Shown here one piece after another: positions 10,005 through 22,780 of a DNA stretch of 64,000 nt. The stretch covers positions 257,436 through 321,435 of the forward strand of contig DF239098.1 of the NCBI GenBank assembly GCA_000507305.1, given 5' to 3'. The stretch comes from Breviolum minutum Mf 1.05b.01 (taxonomy: Eukaryota; Sar; Dinophyceae; Suessiales; Symbiodiniaceae). A model generated the notes under the pieces. That model saw only the letters and a program-made list of their open reading frames with translations, made no database searches and was not told the DNA's origin. Both the position numbers and the translations under genes were made by a program. The stretch's first letter is position 1. The number at the start of each line of letters is the position of its first letter.

Positions 10005-11801
10005 CTAATTCTCATCTGAGGATGCCGCAGATGCTGCCGCCAGCTGCTTTGCCTTCTCCTCAGCTCTCGCATACATCTCAGCAAACTCCTGGTTGTCCTT
10101 GGTGTGCTTCGGACCATCTGATCCCTCCAGGTCTTCCGCATGACAGATCAGCAAGGTGTCTGAGGTCATATCAAAGATCGCCATGAAGCTCCACCCCACC
10201 AAGAACGCCAAGACACAGGAAACAGCAATTGTTGCACCTGGATTTGGCATGTAAGAAGCGCTTGCAACATCACTGTAGGTGTCTAACCGCAACAAAAGGG
10301 CCGACACAAGGCCGCAGGAGGCTGTGATGGAAGCCAAGCCTACAATCTGAAAGATGAACGTTGCACCATTCAAAATGGCCATTGCTGCTCCGTGGCAGAC
10401 GATGATCTTTGCTATGCTCCCCAGTGCTCCACAGAACCCTTGTGAGGTCAATGCAATGTCAATGTAGACATTCTTGTTTATGAACTCTGCTATGCCCTCA
10501 AGACATCCACAGGCACACTGTAGTGACCTCACCACACACGAAGTAACTGGATTGAGGCTGTCCATCATCTGACTCTTTTTATGAACCCACTCCAACACTA
10601 CTTGAACAGTCTGCATGAGGGCAATGATAGCTGATCCAACTGCCAATGAACCGGTATGGTACCAGAGGCCGATACGGACTCCTTCAAAGAGTGCACATTG
10701 GTTGACCAGCTTCCGCTCAGATTTGGGATCTTCACGTGGAGCACAAAACCAGCTCGCTGCGGCATAGGCAATGGAGAATTGGTATACAGCACGCATGAAG
10801 GCCAAGAGCCAGAAGGACAAGAAGAGATATGCAATGACCATCCAAATCTGAGCTTTTGACAAAGAAAAGTGTCGGTCTCGGCCCAATCCGCTGACTTCCC
10901 CGGTGGAAATCAATAAAATGAAGCCAAGAGCAAGTCCTACGAAGACAACTGTCTTCAAGATCGACTTGATGAGAGGAGACAACAAGAGCACCGGCATGCG
11001 CCAAATTACAATGGCTGCTTGTCCCATGCAAGCTGTAGAAAGATCCACTTCAGATCCACAGCAGCAAACAAGACAGGCCACCAGCAAGCTTGCTACCCAT
11101 GAAACAATTGCCAAGACTTGCAAAGTGGTTTGCATTGACCCGGTGTTGGTCTGCGCTTGACTCCACAAATATGCTCCCAAAGCAAGAAAGCCCAGTAGAC
11201 CAATGGCCGCACAAACCCAAATGATGCAGCGCGCAACAGTTTTGAGCATGAATAAGAAGATGTATCCCATGATACAAGCAAGGATCACTGAAAGTACAAG
11301 GACGGGCCAGGCTTTGGATACCCGCTCCAGGACCACCCAAATTTTGGCATAGCTGGTTCTCATGCCTTCCTCCACCTTTTCTCTTGCCAAGGCTTCCTCA
11401 GAGGAAGAAGGCAAGCAGTACCGACTCCCAACCTGAGTTGTTGCATAGGCCTGAGGATTGGTGCACCCGGTTACCATTGCTGAATTAGGACCTGGACATT
11501 GGTATACACAAACAGGATCATCGAGATTCACGGAATGCTCCCCACTTGCAGTCACCACAGGACAAAAGTATAGTAATGGTTTGTCTATCACAAGGGGATC
11601 AACGCCGCATTGCTGTCCTCGCACATCGAAACCATGATTCAACTTCTTCGTGTTGCCATGGATACCTCCATATATCAGGAGCACAACCAACGCGCCCATT
11701 CCACCGAGAAAAAGCAGGCAACATGGCACATCGGTACATTTCCGATCTTTGAAGAAATCATGACGTTCTTCGTCAGAAAAGTCAGACTCACTGTCCGCCA
11801 T
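10005..11801 (-). CDS. Choline transporter-like protein (SLC44/CTL family)
   Basis: A single uninterrupted 598-codon frame. The N-terminus has RKCTDVPCCLLFL leading into the first membrane segment (about residues 26-46), which matches the RxCTD motif of SLC44 proteins. A cysteine-rich extracellular loop follows (CGVDPL, CVYQCPGP, CTNPQ, RYCLPS). About nine more hydrophobic segments cover residues 155-560. The end carries DTLLICHAEDLEGSDG, matching the C-terminal DTLxxCxxEDLExxDG of the family, then a charged tail. Known members move choline or related cations across plasma or organelle membranes. The length is near the family norm of 600-700. Lack of introns contrasts sharply with neighbouring genes and may reflect retroposition. 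The ATG at 11801 is the first in frame and places RKCTD 20 residues in, as expected. Confidence 0.93.
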   Translation of the reverse strand: MADSESDFSDEERHDFFKDRKCTDVPCCLLFLGGMGALVVLLIYGGIHGNTKKLNHGFDVRGQQCGVDPLVIDKPLLYFCPVVTASGEHSVNLDDPVCVYQCPGPNSAMVTGCTNPQAYATTQVGSRYCLPSSSEEALAREKVEEGMRTSYAKIWVVLERVSKAWPVLVLSVILACIMGYIFLFMLKTVARCIIWVCAAIGLLGFLALGAYLWSQAQTNTGSMQTTLQVLAIVSWVASLLVACLVCCCGSEVDLSTACMGQAAIVIWRMPVLLLSPLIKSILKTVVFVGLALGFILLISTGEVSGLGRDRHFSLSKAQIWMVIAYLFLSFWLLAFMRAVYQFSIAYAAASWFCAPREDPKSERKLVNQCALFEGVRIGLWYHTGSLAVGSAIIALMQTVQVVLEWVHKKSQMMDSLNPVTSCVVRSLQCACGCLEGIAEFINKNVYIDIALTSQGFCGALGSIAKIIVCHGAAMAILNGATFIFQIVGLASITASCGLVSALLLRLDTYSDVASASYMPNPGATIAVSCVLAFLVGWSFMAIFDMTSDTLLICHAEDLEGSDGPKHTKDNQEFAEMYARAEEKAKQLAAASAASSDEN

Positions 11802-12317
11802 GGCTGCTGATCAAGAGCTGATTGCAAAAGGAATTTGCTTGAAGCCACAAACGAAAATGATGGGTTCGGAGCTATGAAGCCGCTAGCGATATTCCTTGTC
11901 ACAAGTTCATGTAGTCAGTCATTCCGTCCACTCACACTTCTTGTGGATTCTTGGCGTCTGGCCCAACAAGCATACCCACCTCAAAAACAGCACAAAAATG
12001 AACAAAAACGTCCCTTGGAAACATGGAGTGGAGAATGAAGACCAGCAACGTGCCCACTATTGGCCTATCTTGGCCCCCACACTACAGCACCAAAAATACC
12101 GCCAGCAGCCATCCCAATGGGGCCAAATGGCATCGACCTCAGCAATTTCTGGTCTTGACAGGTTTCAACAAATCTGAATCTCTAGGTGCAAGGCATGATA
12201 GCCATGAGGCCACCTCCGAAAACTGCGGCCTTGTTTCTCACCTCGGATAAGAGATGCCTTCTCGCACCTAATTGTATACAGAAAGGATTAGCAGATACGC
12301 ATATGACTGGCAAAAAC

Positions 12318-12442
12318 TCCAGGCATCCACATTTCTTTGGCTGGGTCCTCCACCCTCTCGATTGATTTGTCATAGATTGACTGGAGTAAGTCCTCTTGAT
12401 CAACATGCTTCCAGAAAACAGGTTTCGAAGGACTTTTGAAAT
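12318..12442 (-). other. Probable exon, unassigned
   Basis: Bounded by a TAG acceptor and a GTTTTT donor, the minus strand encodes about 41 codons of ordinary soluble-protein composition, including KPVFWKHVDQEDLLQSIYD and ERVEDPAKEMWMPG. It is directly upstream of the choline-transporter-like gene but in a different frame block, so it is likely the 3' part of another gene. Family not recognised. Confidence 0.38.
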
Positions 12443-13631
12443 CTACAAGGATGGGAAATGAAATAAAAACACAATTCTCAGCAAGCATGCGACGCACCAC
12501 TTTCAAAGAGATCTAACCCGGTGACGTTGCTTCAAACTGAGTATGCTAGAATCGCCGCAGCTTTGGTGCGCATCCTGATCGAACACCTCCTTTTTCTGCC
12601 TAGCATTGCCATGCAAAACACATTGAGCCCTAGAAGATTCTATTGGTTCTTGTGAAGTAGCACCAATCAGCATGGCACGACATCTAGAATGAAAGTGACT
12701 GCCCTGAGCAGGCGGCAATTTGGAATTCATCCACATTTGGCTGAAGGGATGATTTCCCTCGGACAAACTCAAACCCTATGTAACCAGAGTGTGGATGTGT
12801 CACCTCCTGGAACGGAAGTATACAGAAACCTGTGCGAACAAACCCAAGTCATTTCTTGTACCTTTTTCATTTGAAATAGTCTGCCAAGTGCTCGACGTCA
12901 ATCTCTTCAGGGTGCCTTGAAACACTAAAGGTAGACAAAAAGCAGAAAACCGCTATGTGCTGGATTCGCTTCTGATCATCATATGCAAACATTGCGCTGT
13001 ACTGATTGGATGGGAAGCTGAGCTTGGCACTCCTCTACAATTCCACCGCTGAGACTGAGTTGCTGGGGCATTTTCAGTAATTTTTGGGGAAGAATCTGTA
13101 AGAACGACATTTCCCAAAGATATCTCGTACATAGAGCTAGGCGCAGACAGTTTTGTTTCTTACAAAAAGTGATCTCACGATAACTAATTCCATAAGGCTA
13201 TCATGTACTATCGATGGTTTTCCAACGTCTGAAGTTTTCAAGATGCTTTCCCTTCGGTCCTTCGCCGTGGTGAAGGAACACCTGCTGTCACTGTCTCACC
13301 TGGCCGACATGCTACAAGTGAGAAAGTGCAGCTGCGGCTGAATGGACCCTGTGGAAGGGAAAGTGGATTTGACACACAGGTTTCCTGATACGCCTCGGAC
13401 TGAGTCAAGAAAAAGAAGTCAAAATATCAATATTACTATTACCTATAGCAAACTAGAAATTTGAGCATTTAGGTGTGGGCCTATGAGCTCTGCTGTGGGC
13501 GGTCGACTTATCTGACTCTTTGGGCCTCAGATCACAAAATATGTTCCAACACTGGAGGAACTCGAGGTTTGTTGCTTGGTGTGTTCGGGATGTGTGAAGT
13601 GAGACAACGACTGGTAGGGCGGAAGACTGTC

Positions 13632-13737
13632 CTTTTTGAATCACCTCCAAGTGGTAGAACATCGCGAAAACCTCCCTGAGCACGAATTCAGAGTCTGTTC
13701 CGGAATGCGGAACAGTATCACGTGCATCATCCAACAT
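13632..13737 (-). other. Probable exon, unassigned
   Basis: The minus strand encodes MLDDARDTVPHSGTDSEF followed by VLREVFAMFYHLEV, which looks like coding sequence of a helical soluble protein, then GT or GA donor-like sites. Could be in the same gene as the piece at 12318-12442. Family not recognised. Confidence 0.33.
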
Positions 13738-14899
13738 ATTCGTTCAGATATTCATGAGTGTACCGAAGATGGATGGTGGGCCGAACTTTGGGAGTCTAAA
13801 CAACTCACAGTCCGTATCTATATTCATATCATCTCGTTTCTTCTCTCTAGTGTACCAAAGTCAAATTGCACCCAAACTCCTTGCCACTACGTTTCTAATA
13901 TTTTGGGCCTGGCCAAGTTGTTGTTGCCAGAGCTCAATTTTCTGCAAGCGCCTTAGCTGCAGGTACATTGCAGGTACATTTTTTACGGTATAAACAGAAA
14001 CTCATGCAAACGCAAAGAGTTCAGACTCGAACTTCTCATATTCCTTGAGAAGCCGATGGATGTCTTTGTCAGACTGGCATGCGAACACTCGTCCGGATGG
14101 GTTGGCACTCTTGAGGATGGGGTGGCACTCTTCCGGATGGGGTGGCAAGCCAAATACTTCCGGTCGAAAATATTTGATCAGCTAATGTGCTATTCTCTGG
14201 GAAACAAAAGACTATTGGTCTGACTTCGCGGTCAAAAAAAAGGGCGAATGTGTTGTTTTTGTTGCTGTCTAACCGTCTAACCCATGGCATGCGGATGCCC
14301 GCGGTGTGTCCTTGATAGGTAAAGCTTCCCCCTCAGAAGTTTCAATGTCCTGAAGAGACAAAATGTGTGCATTCCATCACAATTTGACCTTGAATTCACC
14401 TCAAGCCCGCTCTACACGTCTCTCAATTTCTTAATGATATATTGAAGACTAAATCCTGATCCTATACTCTAAGTCTAAGTTAAGACAAATAAAATTAAGT
14501 ATACGATAGTATACGTATGCAGTACAATACAGTGCATTAAAAGCCCACTGAGGCCTTCTGGATCTTACTGGTCTGTCTTCCTATCTTATGCCTTCATGCG
14601 ATTCTGTAAAACTTGGACAGTGACTTGCATTGCCGAGTAGCGAGATCATAAGGTCGAAGCTTTTCCGGCTTGTCCATGCTAAGTTGCAAGTGAAACCGAG
14701 GACCCCTCAACTCCAAACCCCGAAGCTGTCGCTGCAGGATGCTCAGAACTGTTGCTGTGCAATGTGATTGCAAATGATTGCATGTGTGTCTGAGTGAGTG
14801 AGTGTGTGTGTTTGTGTATTGGGACCATTGGGATTGGTGCAGGCCACATGAACTTGCGCAAAACTTGCTGAAATCTGCTGCCCGGGGAATGAAGCATCG

Positions 14900-15185
14900 T
14901 TTTTGCATCTCTGATGTTGCATTGGAGTACAGCCACTTCCATGTCGCACATGGCTTTGCTCAGAAGAATCGAATCTGAGCCAGAGTGCACACCCCAACAG
15001 GATGCCAAGGAAACCACAGAGCTCAAACAGAGCAAGAACAAGCAGGCAGAAGTGTCAAACACCATCTTAAAATAATCGTTAATAATCTCTCTGAAAATCA
15101 GGACAACAGACGGACGGGAAGGACCTGTCTGGCTTTCGCCCAGAGCCCGGATCCTCTGCCTTGGGGCACCTGAGGCAAACGACAA
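14900..15185 (-). other. Exon-like piece with one membrane segment
   Basis: After a CAG|G acceptor near 15176 the minus strand stays open through VVLIFREIINDYFKMVFDT, a hydrophobic run (LFLLCLSSVVSLASCW) and a soluble stretch with ILLSKAMCDMEVAVLQCN. This suggests a membrane protein exon, but part of the hydrophobic run could be a translated polypyrimidine tract. Family not recognised. Confidence 0.3.
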
Positions 15186-15343
15186 AACATTCCAGAGTCA
15201 TTCCAGAATATCCCATAAGATCCCATAAGAAACAAAGGCAGAAAGGCTTCTGAAGAATCTAAAGAAAACCACGCAAAGCAAAGAATGAGCTGCCTGGGAT
15301 GCTTCCAATGAATTTGCCCTTCCTGCGAAAATTATGGTACCAC

Positions 15344-16578
15344 TCAGCCAGTGTTTAAGGGTGACACATCAGAGGCTACAGCCTGCCATGGACCTTGTGT
15401 CGCTCGGAGCTTTCGACACTCGGATGACATCTGTAAGGTATTGTAAGGTTCTGAAATTGGACAGCAAAGAAATAGAGATCTCCTTTTTGCGACGGGTAAA
15501 GGCTCCGCATAGTCCCTATCAACATCCATCAGGAAGCTAATGGCTGATACCAGTCTAAGCTCCTGACCACCAAAGAGCTCTGCAAGTGTGATATTGCCTG
15601 ATCCTTGGAGTCTTGCAACAAGCAATTTGTGTGTCTACTTCCTTTTATACCATTCCTTTTCCTACTGCCTACGACCCAAATTGTTTGCTCGTGCTGCAAG
15701 TGGTTTACAAAAACGCTTAGTGACAAAAATATATCACCATTCCCGATGCCAAGAGACCCAGTGGACAGCTCAAAAGCGACTTTCCAGTGCTGCTAAGGAG
15801 AACCTGGCAGCACATCTGCACAAGTTTCATGGCAGTGCTCTGCTGCGAATTCCACATTGCGCCACGTGGCAAAGTCTGAATGATGCAATATGCCAACAAA
15901 AAAACTGCCAGAGCACCAGAAAACATTCGCCCTCGCAGCGCATTGTGATGCTCCGAATGCCTGTTCCGAGGAAGTCTGGCACCTGGGAAGCGAGAAGTCC
16001 ATGGCTTTGGCCACAAACATCAATGCAACTAGCAGATGTAGTAGCATCTGCTGCTTAGGAGCCTCCTCAAGGCATTGCTGTAGAATTGGATGCCATTCCT
16101 CCTGCACAAAGTGGGAGAATTAGTAAGATGTGAAGAATCTGGAAGCGAGCTGGCAAATCGCAAACTGGCAATGCTGTGTGAAGTGCAAGTTTGATCATTT
16201 TCAAAATCCTGGAAGCGCGCAACTCTCCGCTCGAACCGCCCAGTGTTGGACAAGAATCCATGACCGACAGAAGAGCAGCTCCTCTGTCACATCCTTCGAG
16301 AAGAAGCCAGGTCCTCCTGAGCGACGTGGCCTTTGTCTTTGATGATTGGGTTACTAGCCGAAGCAGATCCCGCATTCCGCCACAGTCACTATGAGTTCTT
16401 TAGCAGATCCGACTGCTGTGCGGGGAAATCGTAGCGGATTGACTTCCCATAGTTGAACATTGCATGAAGCCCAAAGACTTCTATCATGCGGCGCTTCGAG
16501 AAAATACCGGAAACGCATATGCGCTCTATCAGGAGTCTTCAAATATCTCCAACCATTTACAACCCGTGCTAATCTCAA
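15344..16578 (-). other. Cluster of exon-like pieces of a membrane protein
   Basis: Several minus-strand pieces have coding-like composition: near 15490-15600 (AELFGGQELRLVSAISFL), 15880-16090 (LQQCLEEAPKQQMLLHLL, then VALMFVAKAMDF), 16200-16350 (RRTWLLLEGCDRGAALLS) and 16420-16560 (PDRAHMRFRYFLEAP). They keep one orientation and small spacing, as exons of one gene would. I could not chain them in phase or match a family. Confidence 0.3.
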
Positions 16579-17019
16579 CAGAGCCCCAGTTCTGTGTCAA
16601 TTTGGGTGACCAAATATGCACCGAAGCACTTGGAACTTAAAGAAAGTTTTTGTTGGGGAGCTCCAGTGGAGCTAATATAGCAGCATTGTAGCAGCCCTGC
16701 AAAAAGTTACTCCAGAAAAAAAAGTTGTGAAAACCGACGGGAGGGTCACAAGGCACTGGGCTGATCCAAATGCAGGCGTTACCTTGGAGACTGCCCACTC
16801 ACTCTTGGTAAATCACTACTTGCACCTCTTTCTCTCATTTTCTTTCAATACCAATGTCCCTTAGAGTATAGAGTACGGTACACTTGCTGCCAGCTCCTGT
16901 GGGGACTATCAACTCATGTACGGCATAGCGCTCAGCGACAAAGAACCTGTCCAAGAATCCAGGAAAGACAATCGCTATCAATCACTTCAAGAATGGTCCA
17001 TGGTGAGATGATCCACGGC

Positions 17020-17790
17020 TCAAGGGATCCAGCCTATTGCCGAGCTTGGAACTGCAAGCCACGCCCTTTCGCAGCCATATCGATTTGAACACAAATAATG
17101 CGGGATCAACACCGAGGCAGAAAGGGCCTGTGGTCGAAAGTGACCATGCGGCCAACCAGAGTGCATGAACTGCAAATTCAGTTCTGCACTTCGGACCTTA
17201 AAAGATTTAAAAGATCCATCTGGAAGACAGCATAATCCAGAACAAATGACAAATGCTACCTTCCACAATGCTAGGTCAATCAGCAGATTGGTGAAAGAAG
17301 CAGGGACAAGATACAAGAGTGATGCCACTGCTTGTAGCTGTGTTTCTGCTATGGAAGAGGTGTGGAGCTTAAATACCAAGTGCCATACCCAGTGCAGAAA
17401 GAAAAGATCGGAAGTCCCAGATGCACTGGCAGCACTGCCAGTACTGTCACCGGGCCTCACAAGAAAATCAAAGTGTCGCAGCGCCGCATAATAATTAAAA
17501 ACCATTGAAACCGTTGTCTTTGGCACTGAAAGATTCTGAGGCATACTCGTCACCCATTGAGGATTCTTCAATATGTGGGAAACTGACCTCAGCGGCCAGC
17601 ACAAATGATCACAATTCTTTGGATAAACGAAAACAGGTGGGAATTGGAAATTTAATGTTACATAAAAATCACCCCAAATCTTGAGGTCTGTGCCAACAAA
17701 CGCCAAGTGCCCAAATGCCAAGAAGAGCCAAGGTACCTGAAGACATCTCATTACACCCTGGCTACTTTTGTGACGTCTAGTCAGCTCCAA
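17020..17790 (-). other. Exon-like pieces of a membrane protein within a 256-codon open frame
   Basis: The minus-strand frame is open for 256 codons but is probably exon plus translated introns. The likely coding parts are just after a TTCAG|G acceptor at about 17735 (VPWLFLAFGHLAFVGTDLK) and near 17250-17340 (SLLYLVPASFTNLLIDLAL). Both are hydrophobic. They may continue the gene represented by the pieces at 15.3-16.6 kb. No family recognised. Confidence 0.28.
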
Positions 17791-18299
17791 TAATCACATC
17801 AAGTAGGAGCAGTTCGATCAACCTGCTGTGGATTTGCTGTATGACCCAACCTTGTTGAAACGTTGCCCAAGGTAAATGCCCTGGTGGCCGCCTCAAACTC
17901 TTTGCTTCAGTTGGGAAGGTAAGTCAAAGCATCTTCATTCATTCCTCAAATTTCCTCACCATATTCCAGATTTCCCGATCTTCAACTTGTGACAGATTCT
18001 CAGAAAAGATCTTCTTCATTGAGGCTATGAGACAACGATTCGTCGACTGGTTCCGGGCATTGCAGGTAACAGGCAAAAGTTAGAGTTACACACAATCAAA
18101 ACTAGTACATGGTGTGAAAGGAGGGGTCCAAACAAGGCTTAGAATAGTAGAAAACGTCCACAATCTGAAATGGCCTCGTGGTAGCAAGGTTGCCACTTGG
18201 GGAGTTTGCCTGAGCTGCAGTTGTGTCGGTGCCATATAAGCTCATACACAATAACTGCGATGCGGCGACGGCCTCACCCAAAAGACTCAAAAACTTATT

Positions 18300-21200
18300 G
18301 TGTTTACGGTGTTTATCTTTAGAAAAACTATGAAGAGCATTTGGTCATGAACATAAAGTACAGTAGCGAAGAATGTGGAATCTCGAAGCCTCCTGTCCTG
18401 CGCTACAACCTCGCCTGCTCGTCGATATCCTCTGGCTGGAAAGTAACAGGTGCAGCTGCCTGGTGTTTGCTTGACATTGCACAATCTCATTTCATGTCAG
18501 CAGGTTCTGAAGAGCATGAGATGCATGAGGAAGGGAGCACTGCAGCTGTGGTGCAGAGAAGAAAGGGTCAAATATGTTAAATGGACGCACAAAAGTTAAA
18601 CGGAAAGGCAGCAACACTCACTTCTGTCAACCAGAGGTAGCATCTCCCACTGCTGCATGCTGTTCTTGTGACAAAAAGTCTCATTTCAGCTGCAAACAGC
18701 GCCGATTCAACTCCGAAGAACGCTCACAGTAGGAGTCATATATTATCAGCGATTCAACATGTCCTGTTTACCTGCCTGCAGTCACACCTTTGTCTCTGTC
18801 TATGCTTGTGCAGTACCAGAGTCGGCTCACCAGCCAACAAATTCATACAGTATTTAAATGTTTCGCTATTCGTGTAGACTTCTGATACTGTGTAGTGATA
18901 CAAAATCTCAGTGTCTTACTACAAATCGCTCACCTTTACCCTACTCAGGCCCCTGCAGTTGAACTAAAAAACGAGCTCGGCGCTGCATCAGCATTGCTTC
19001 CTGTCTCTGAAGTATCACTTTAATCCAAATGCAAAAATGATTCGGCTCTTGACGGAGAAACCCCAGAGGCCCAACCAATGAAGATCATGATGTGAACAAG
19101 GCTCCTAGTAACTACTCATTGGAGGACGGAATCATCAACACTTCTGTGCAGAATCATTTGATGCTTTGGATGCCTCGAAGCAAATGAGCACTATCAGGTG
19201 CCTGCGCACGTTGAAGTGGACAGGGAATATGAAGAATTGCTAATTGCATCTAATTGCTACAAAATGCCACAAAAGATTACAACCGTATATCTTCGGCCCG
19301 GTATAGAAAATGAAGGCTTGGCACAAAGGCACCCTTTTGATTCTATCAAATGGGACTGGGATGTAACTTCAAGGAAACTCACGGAAAAAATATGTAAATT
19401 AGTGTCTTGTTCAACTTGCCTGCTGACTTTGCAGGGTTTTTGTCCTCTTCAAAAGTTTGACAGGTGTGAAATGGGCTGGTGCCTGCAACAAGCTCGAAGA
19501 CCTTGATGCTCACGACAGCAGGGGGCGGGCGGTCAGACACAAGAAATGCAGGGATTGACAACCGGATTTATCTCAGGGACGCTGAGAGATAGCTTCTGAA
19601 CGTCCTCCTAAATATGGTTACATGATCGAATACCAAAAGATCGATCGAAAACAACTGACACGCTCTTCCCTCTCTCAATTGACGTTCCTTTAATCTGCCT
19701 ACACGTTCTGTGCATAATTTCCAGTCAGTGAATCAGCCACAAATCCATTCAAATTCTGCACAGCATCACTCTTTGTTGAGTTTGATACGGTTCCGGTTCA
19801 TCCTCTTCCTCTGCAATTAGAGCAGAGAGCGCCTACCAGGCCAGTATGAAAACAGACAGGACGCTATGTTTCAAATAAGCCAACTCCCGTAGTCCTCGCC
19901 ATGTAAAATTGAAATTGCGAATTGATGTCAAACTCAAACAGCAGTCTTTTAGTCTTCAAGTCGCCCCAAAAATATCAATCTTAAAACCGGGCCTTGACTT
20001 GAGAGGTAAAGGTCTCAATAGCTTCTTTCAATGTTGTGAGGTCTGAGGTGAGGTCAGGCTCCTTGACCAAAGATTCCAGGCTTACGAGCCCAGAAAAGGG
20101 TTTTGCAATTGGAATCTCCAAATAAAAGCTGCTGACTCCGTGAAAATGAAACCTTTTTACTCAAAGGGTGTGAAGTATCTAGGATGAGGATGACCTCAAG
20201 AATGAAGGCTGTCACATTGCCCAAGCTCCAGGCAGAAGGCTTTGACCACCTGCTCTCACCAGTGTCAGAGTCGTACCAATACCTGGAGCCGCGCGTGTGT
20301 GGACGTACTGTCTATGAATTTTGTACAAGTGTGCTTTTGTGAATTTGGACTATCATTGTTTCCACGTTTGTTGTTCGTTCTTCAACCTTACAGCGATATT
20401 GTATATGTTATCGGGCCAGTTATCGGGGTTATCGACTTTATTGCCCTTGAAGTTCTAATTTGGCATACCTGATTGACTGATTGATATCTTTTCCGCATTT
20501 CCACACTCTCTGGAACAGCACTTGCCGAAGCCCAGGGGACTCGATCACATGACCAGACGAGTTCCACTCCAACTGCAGCCATACCTGGCATCTGCACAAC
20601 CCACGGAAACCCCATTCTCATACCGAACTTACTGCCAACATTCATCCTGGAGTTGCAGAGTCGCAGGGGGTGGTTCGTTTTGTCTTCTCGCCAGCGTCTT
20701 GAACTCTTGGAATCTTGAGACATGTCAAGGCTCCCTTGATTTGGCCCAACTCAGCACCCAGCAAGTGCCATCTGCAAAACATGTTGCAACTCTGTTCAGT
20801 TTTCCTTTTTACTTCATTTTATTTGAATCCGGGAGTGCAGTTGCAACCTGCTTTGATTTTGCTAGCGAGCGTCTTTCTCCAAACGCATTCTCGATGTGAA
20901 AGCATCGGTTTGAGATCCACTTTTGTTGGCTCTCCACTTTCTGGTTTCAGCATGTTTGTCATGGTGCTTTGTCCTGCGTGTGTGGCCACCGCATGCCATT
21001 TCAATCCATTTCAAAACATTTAAAGCCTCTTCAATTCAAGTGAATCAATACTGCGATGGCACAAGCATGGCGTCCTGAGCCAGCCCTAAGCCGACAGAGA
21101 CAGGATCCAATGTGATCTCGTTGGCTGTCCATAAGAAGCCTTGGTGTCAAAATGTTTGGGAAATTGTGAATGAAGTAGAATGGCCACCGATTTGTGAAGG

Positions 21201-21390
21201 ATGCTTTGGAAAGGTTGGGACATCGTGACGCCTCGGTGAATAAGTCATGATCTGATAGCTTTCTGCTAAGCAGGCGAGCAGCTTAGGGCTGCAAGAACTT
21301 GAGCAGCAGAACAAATCCAGAGCAAATGGATTCCAATGTTGCTTCCACCTGCGAAAAAAAGACATCGAAACATCCAAACGACTCCCACAT
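18300..21390. other. No gene recognised
   Basis: Only short open frames in all six frames, none with a family motif or consistent splice context. I see no repeats of note. Confidence 0.35.
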
Positions 21391-21499
21391 ATTATCCGCC
21401 ACTATGTGGCAGGATGCATGCTGCACTGTTACTGTTGCCACAAACAAATCTATTTCTAACGGTCCTATAGGAACATAGAACGTTTGATGGCCATGCTCC

Positions 21500-22780
21500 C
21501 AGCCGACTACGGTGATTATCGCCTGGATCCAAAAAGCCTACCAGCGCTGGGCCCACATTTCCAGCTAGGGCAGCAACTCCCAGCAGCATCGACGTGGCTT
21601 GACCTGGCTCCCAACATAGAGATTTAGCACCAACATGCCACCAAGTACCAACAATCAGAATCAGAATATGTACATGTTACATCTGCGACACTACATAGTC
21701 GATTGTGCTGATACTGATATATGCAATGTCACGAATTCGCTATCCGCATATACATTACACACATTTCATAGTCCTTGAGGTGGCACGGACATCAATGATA
21801 TCAATGTCTGCCGCTATAATCTCGAATCCTTCGAAACCGTGAATCCGAATTCCTGCCTCGCACTGAATGCCGGACTGCAAGCTGCAACAAATTCATCGAA
21901 GGCCCAAACCAAGCATCACCCACGACAAGTAGCAGAAAGTAGCCTCGGCTCAAGCTTGGAAGGTCTATATTTGAGTCTAGATCCATGGGACGCCATCAAA
22001 GAAGGCTTGCAGAACATACTGATTTGGGACCAAGTGGCATAGAAGTGAAGTTTTGAAGTACCTTGGCCCGAAATTACTCTGTTTTGACGCATGGTATCGC
22101 AGCCTGGTCCAAGCCTGTTCACACGTGCCCTCCAAGGCACTCAGTGAAGACCATCAGAAAAATCAAAGGAAGGGAAGCCAAAGAGCCAATGAGACCCACA
22201 TAGCATGGTGCGCGTACGTCCAATCTGCTCCAAGCTCGTCCTGCAACGGGCTTTGATGGTAACGCAAAGTTCCTGCTTGGAGGATCTTGTGATGCTACAA
22301 GTAGCAGAACCATGTGACAGCGAAGTGTCTCAAATATCCAACGACTTGCGCATCTCCCGGTCGCATCTCTAGCCAACCCTTTTTGCTTGTTGAGAAAACC
22401 CAGCTTGGCTCCTGTGATGCTACCGAGGCCAACTGAAAGAAGACCAGCCACTGACACCGCTAACGCATTCCAGAACGCATAGGCATCGTTGGTATAGCCT
22501 GTATTCAAATGAGATTGAAGTTGGTGAACATTCGACACTGGACTGCTGTTCAAGACACCTTCGAGGTTCCGTCGAGCGAACCAGATTGGCAAAAAAGCGG
22601 TCAAGCTGTACGAAGACAACATCTTGGCAGACCTTGCAATTTTCAAATTGATTTTGGTGGGTTGATGGGCGTTAGTATGATTCCAACACATTCCAACATG
22701 TTGAGATTTACCGCACACTGGAACTGGGGTTGCAGCACAGCCCACATGAGAAGCCGTGAAACTCGAGATTTCTCAAAGAC
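21500..22780 (-). CDS. Spinster-like major facilitator superfamily transporter, C-terminal exons
   Basis: Exons in N-to-C order on the minus strand: from 22780 (VFEKSRVSRLLMWAVLQ); about 22620 (SSYSLTAFLPIWFARR); about 22503 (NDAYAFWNALAVSVAG, then LLSVGLGSITG); about 22242 (RAWSRLDVRAPCYVGLIGS, then LASLPLIFLMVF); about 21950 (GDAWFGPSMNLLQLAVR); and about 21596 (SMLLGVAALAGNVGPALVG, then FLDPGD). The order loop, membrane pair, RAW motif, DAWFGP and GNVGPALVG matches the second half of spinster-like MFS proteins, which carry lipids or sugars across lysosomal or plasma membranes. Junctions use GC or GT donors and AG|G acceptors. The N-terminal six membrane segments were not found upstream. 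Exact exon ends are approximate. Confidence 0.66.

Noticed and set aside
22119-22745. 208-codon minus-strand frame as one exon
   Set aside because: It merges MFS exons with introns; the membrane motifs align only after removing GC/GT-AG introns.
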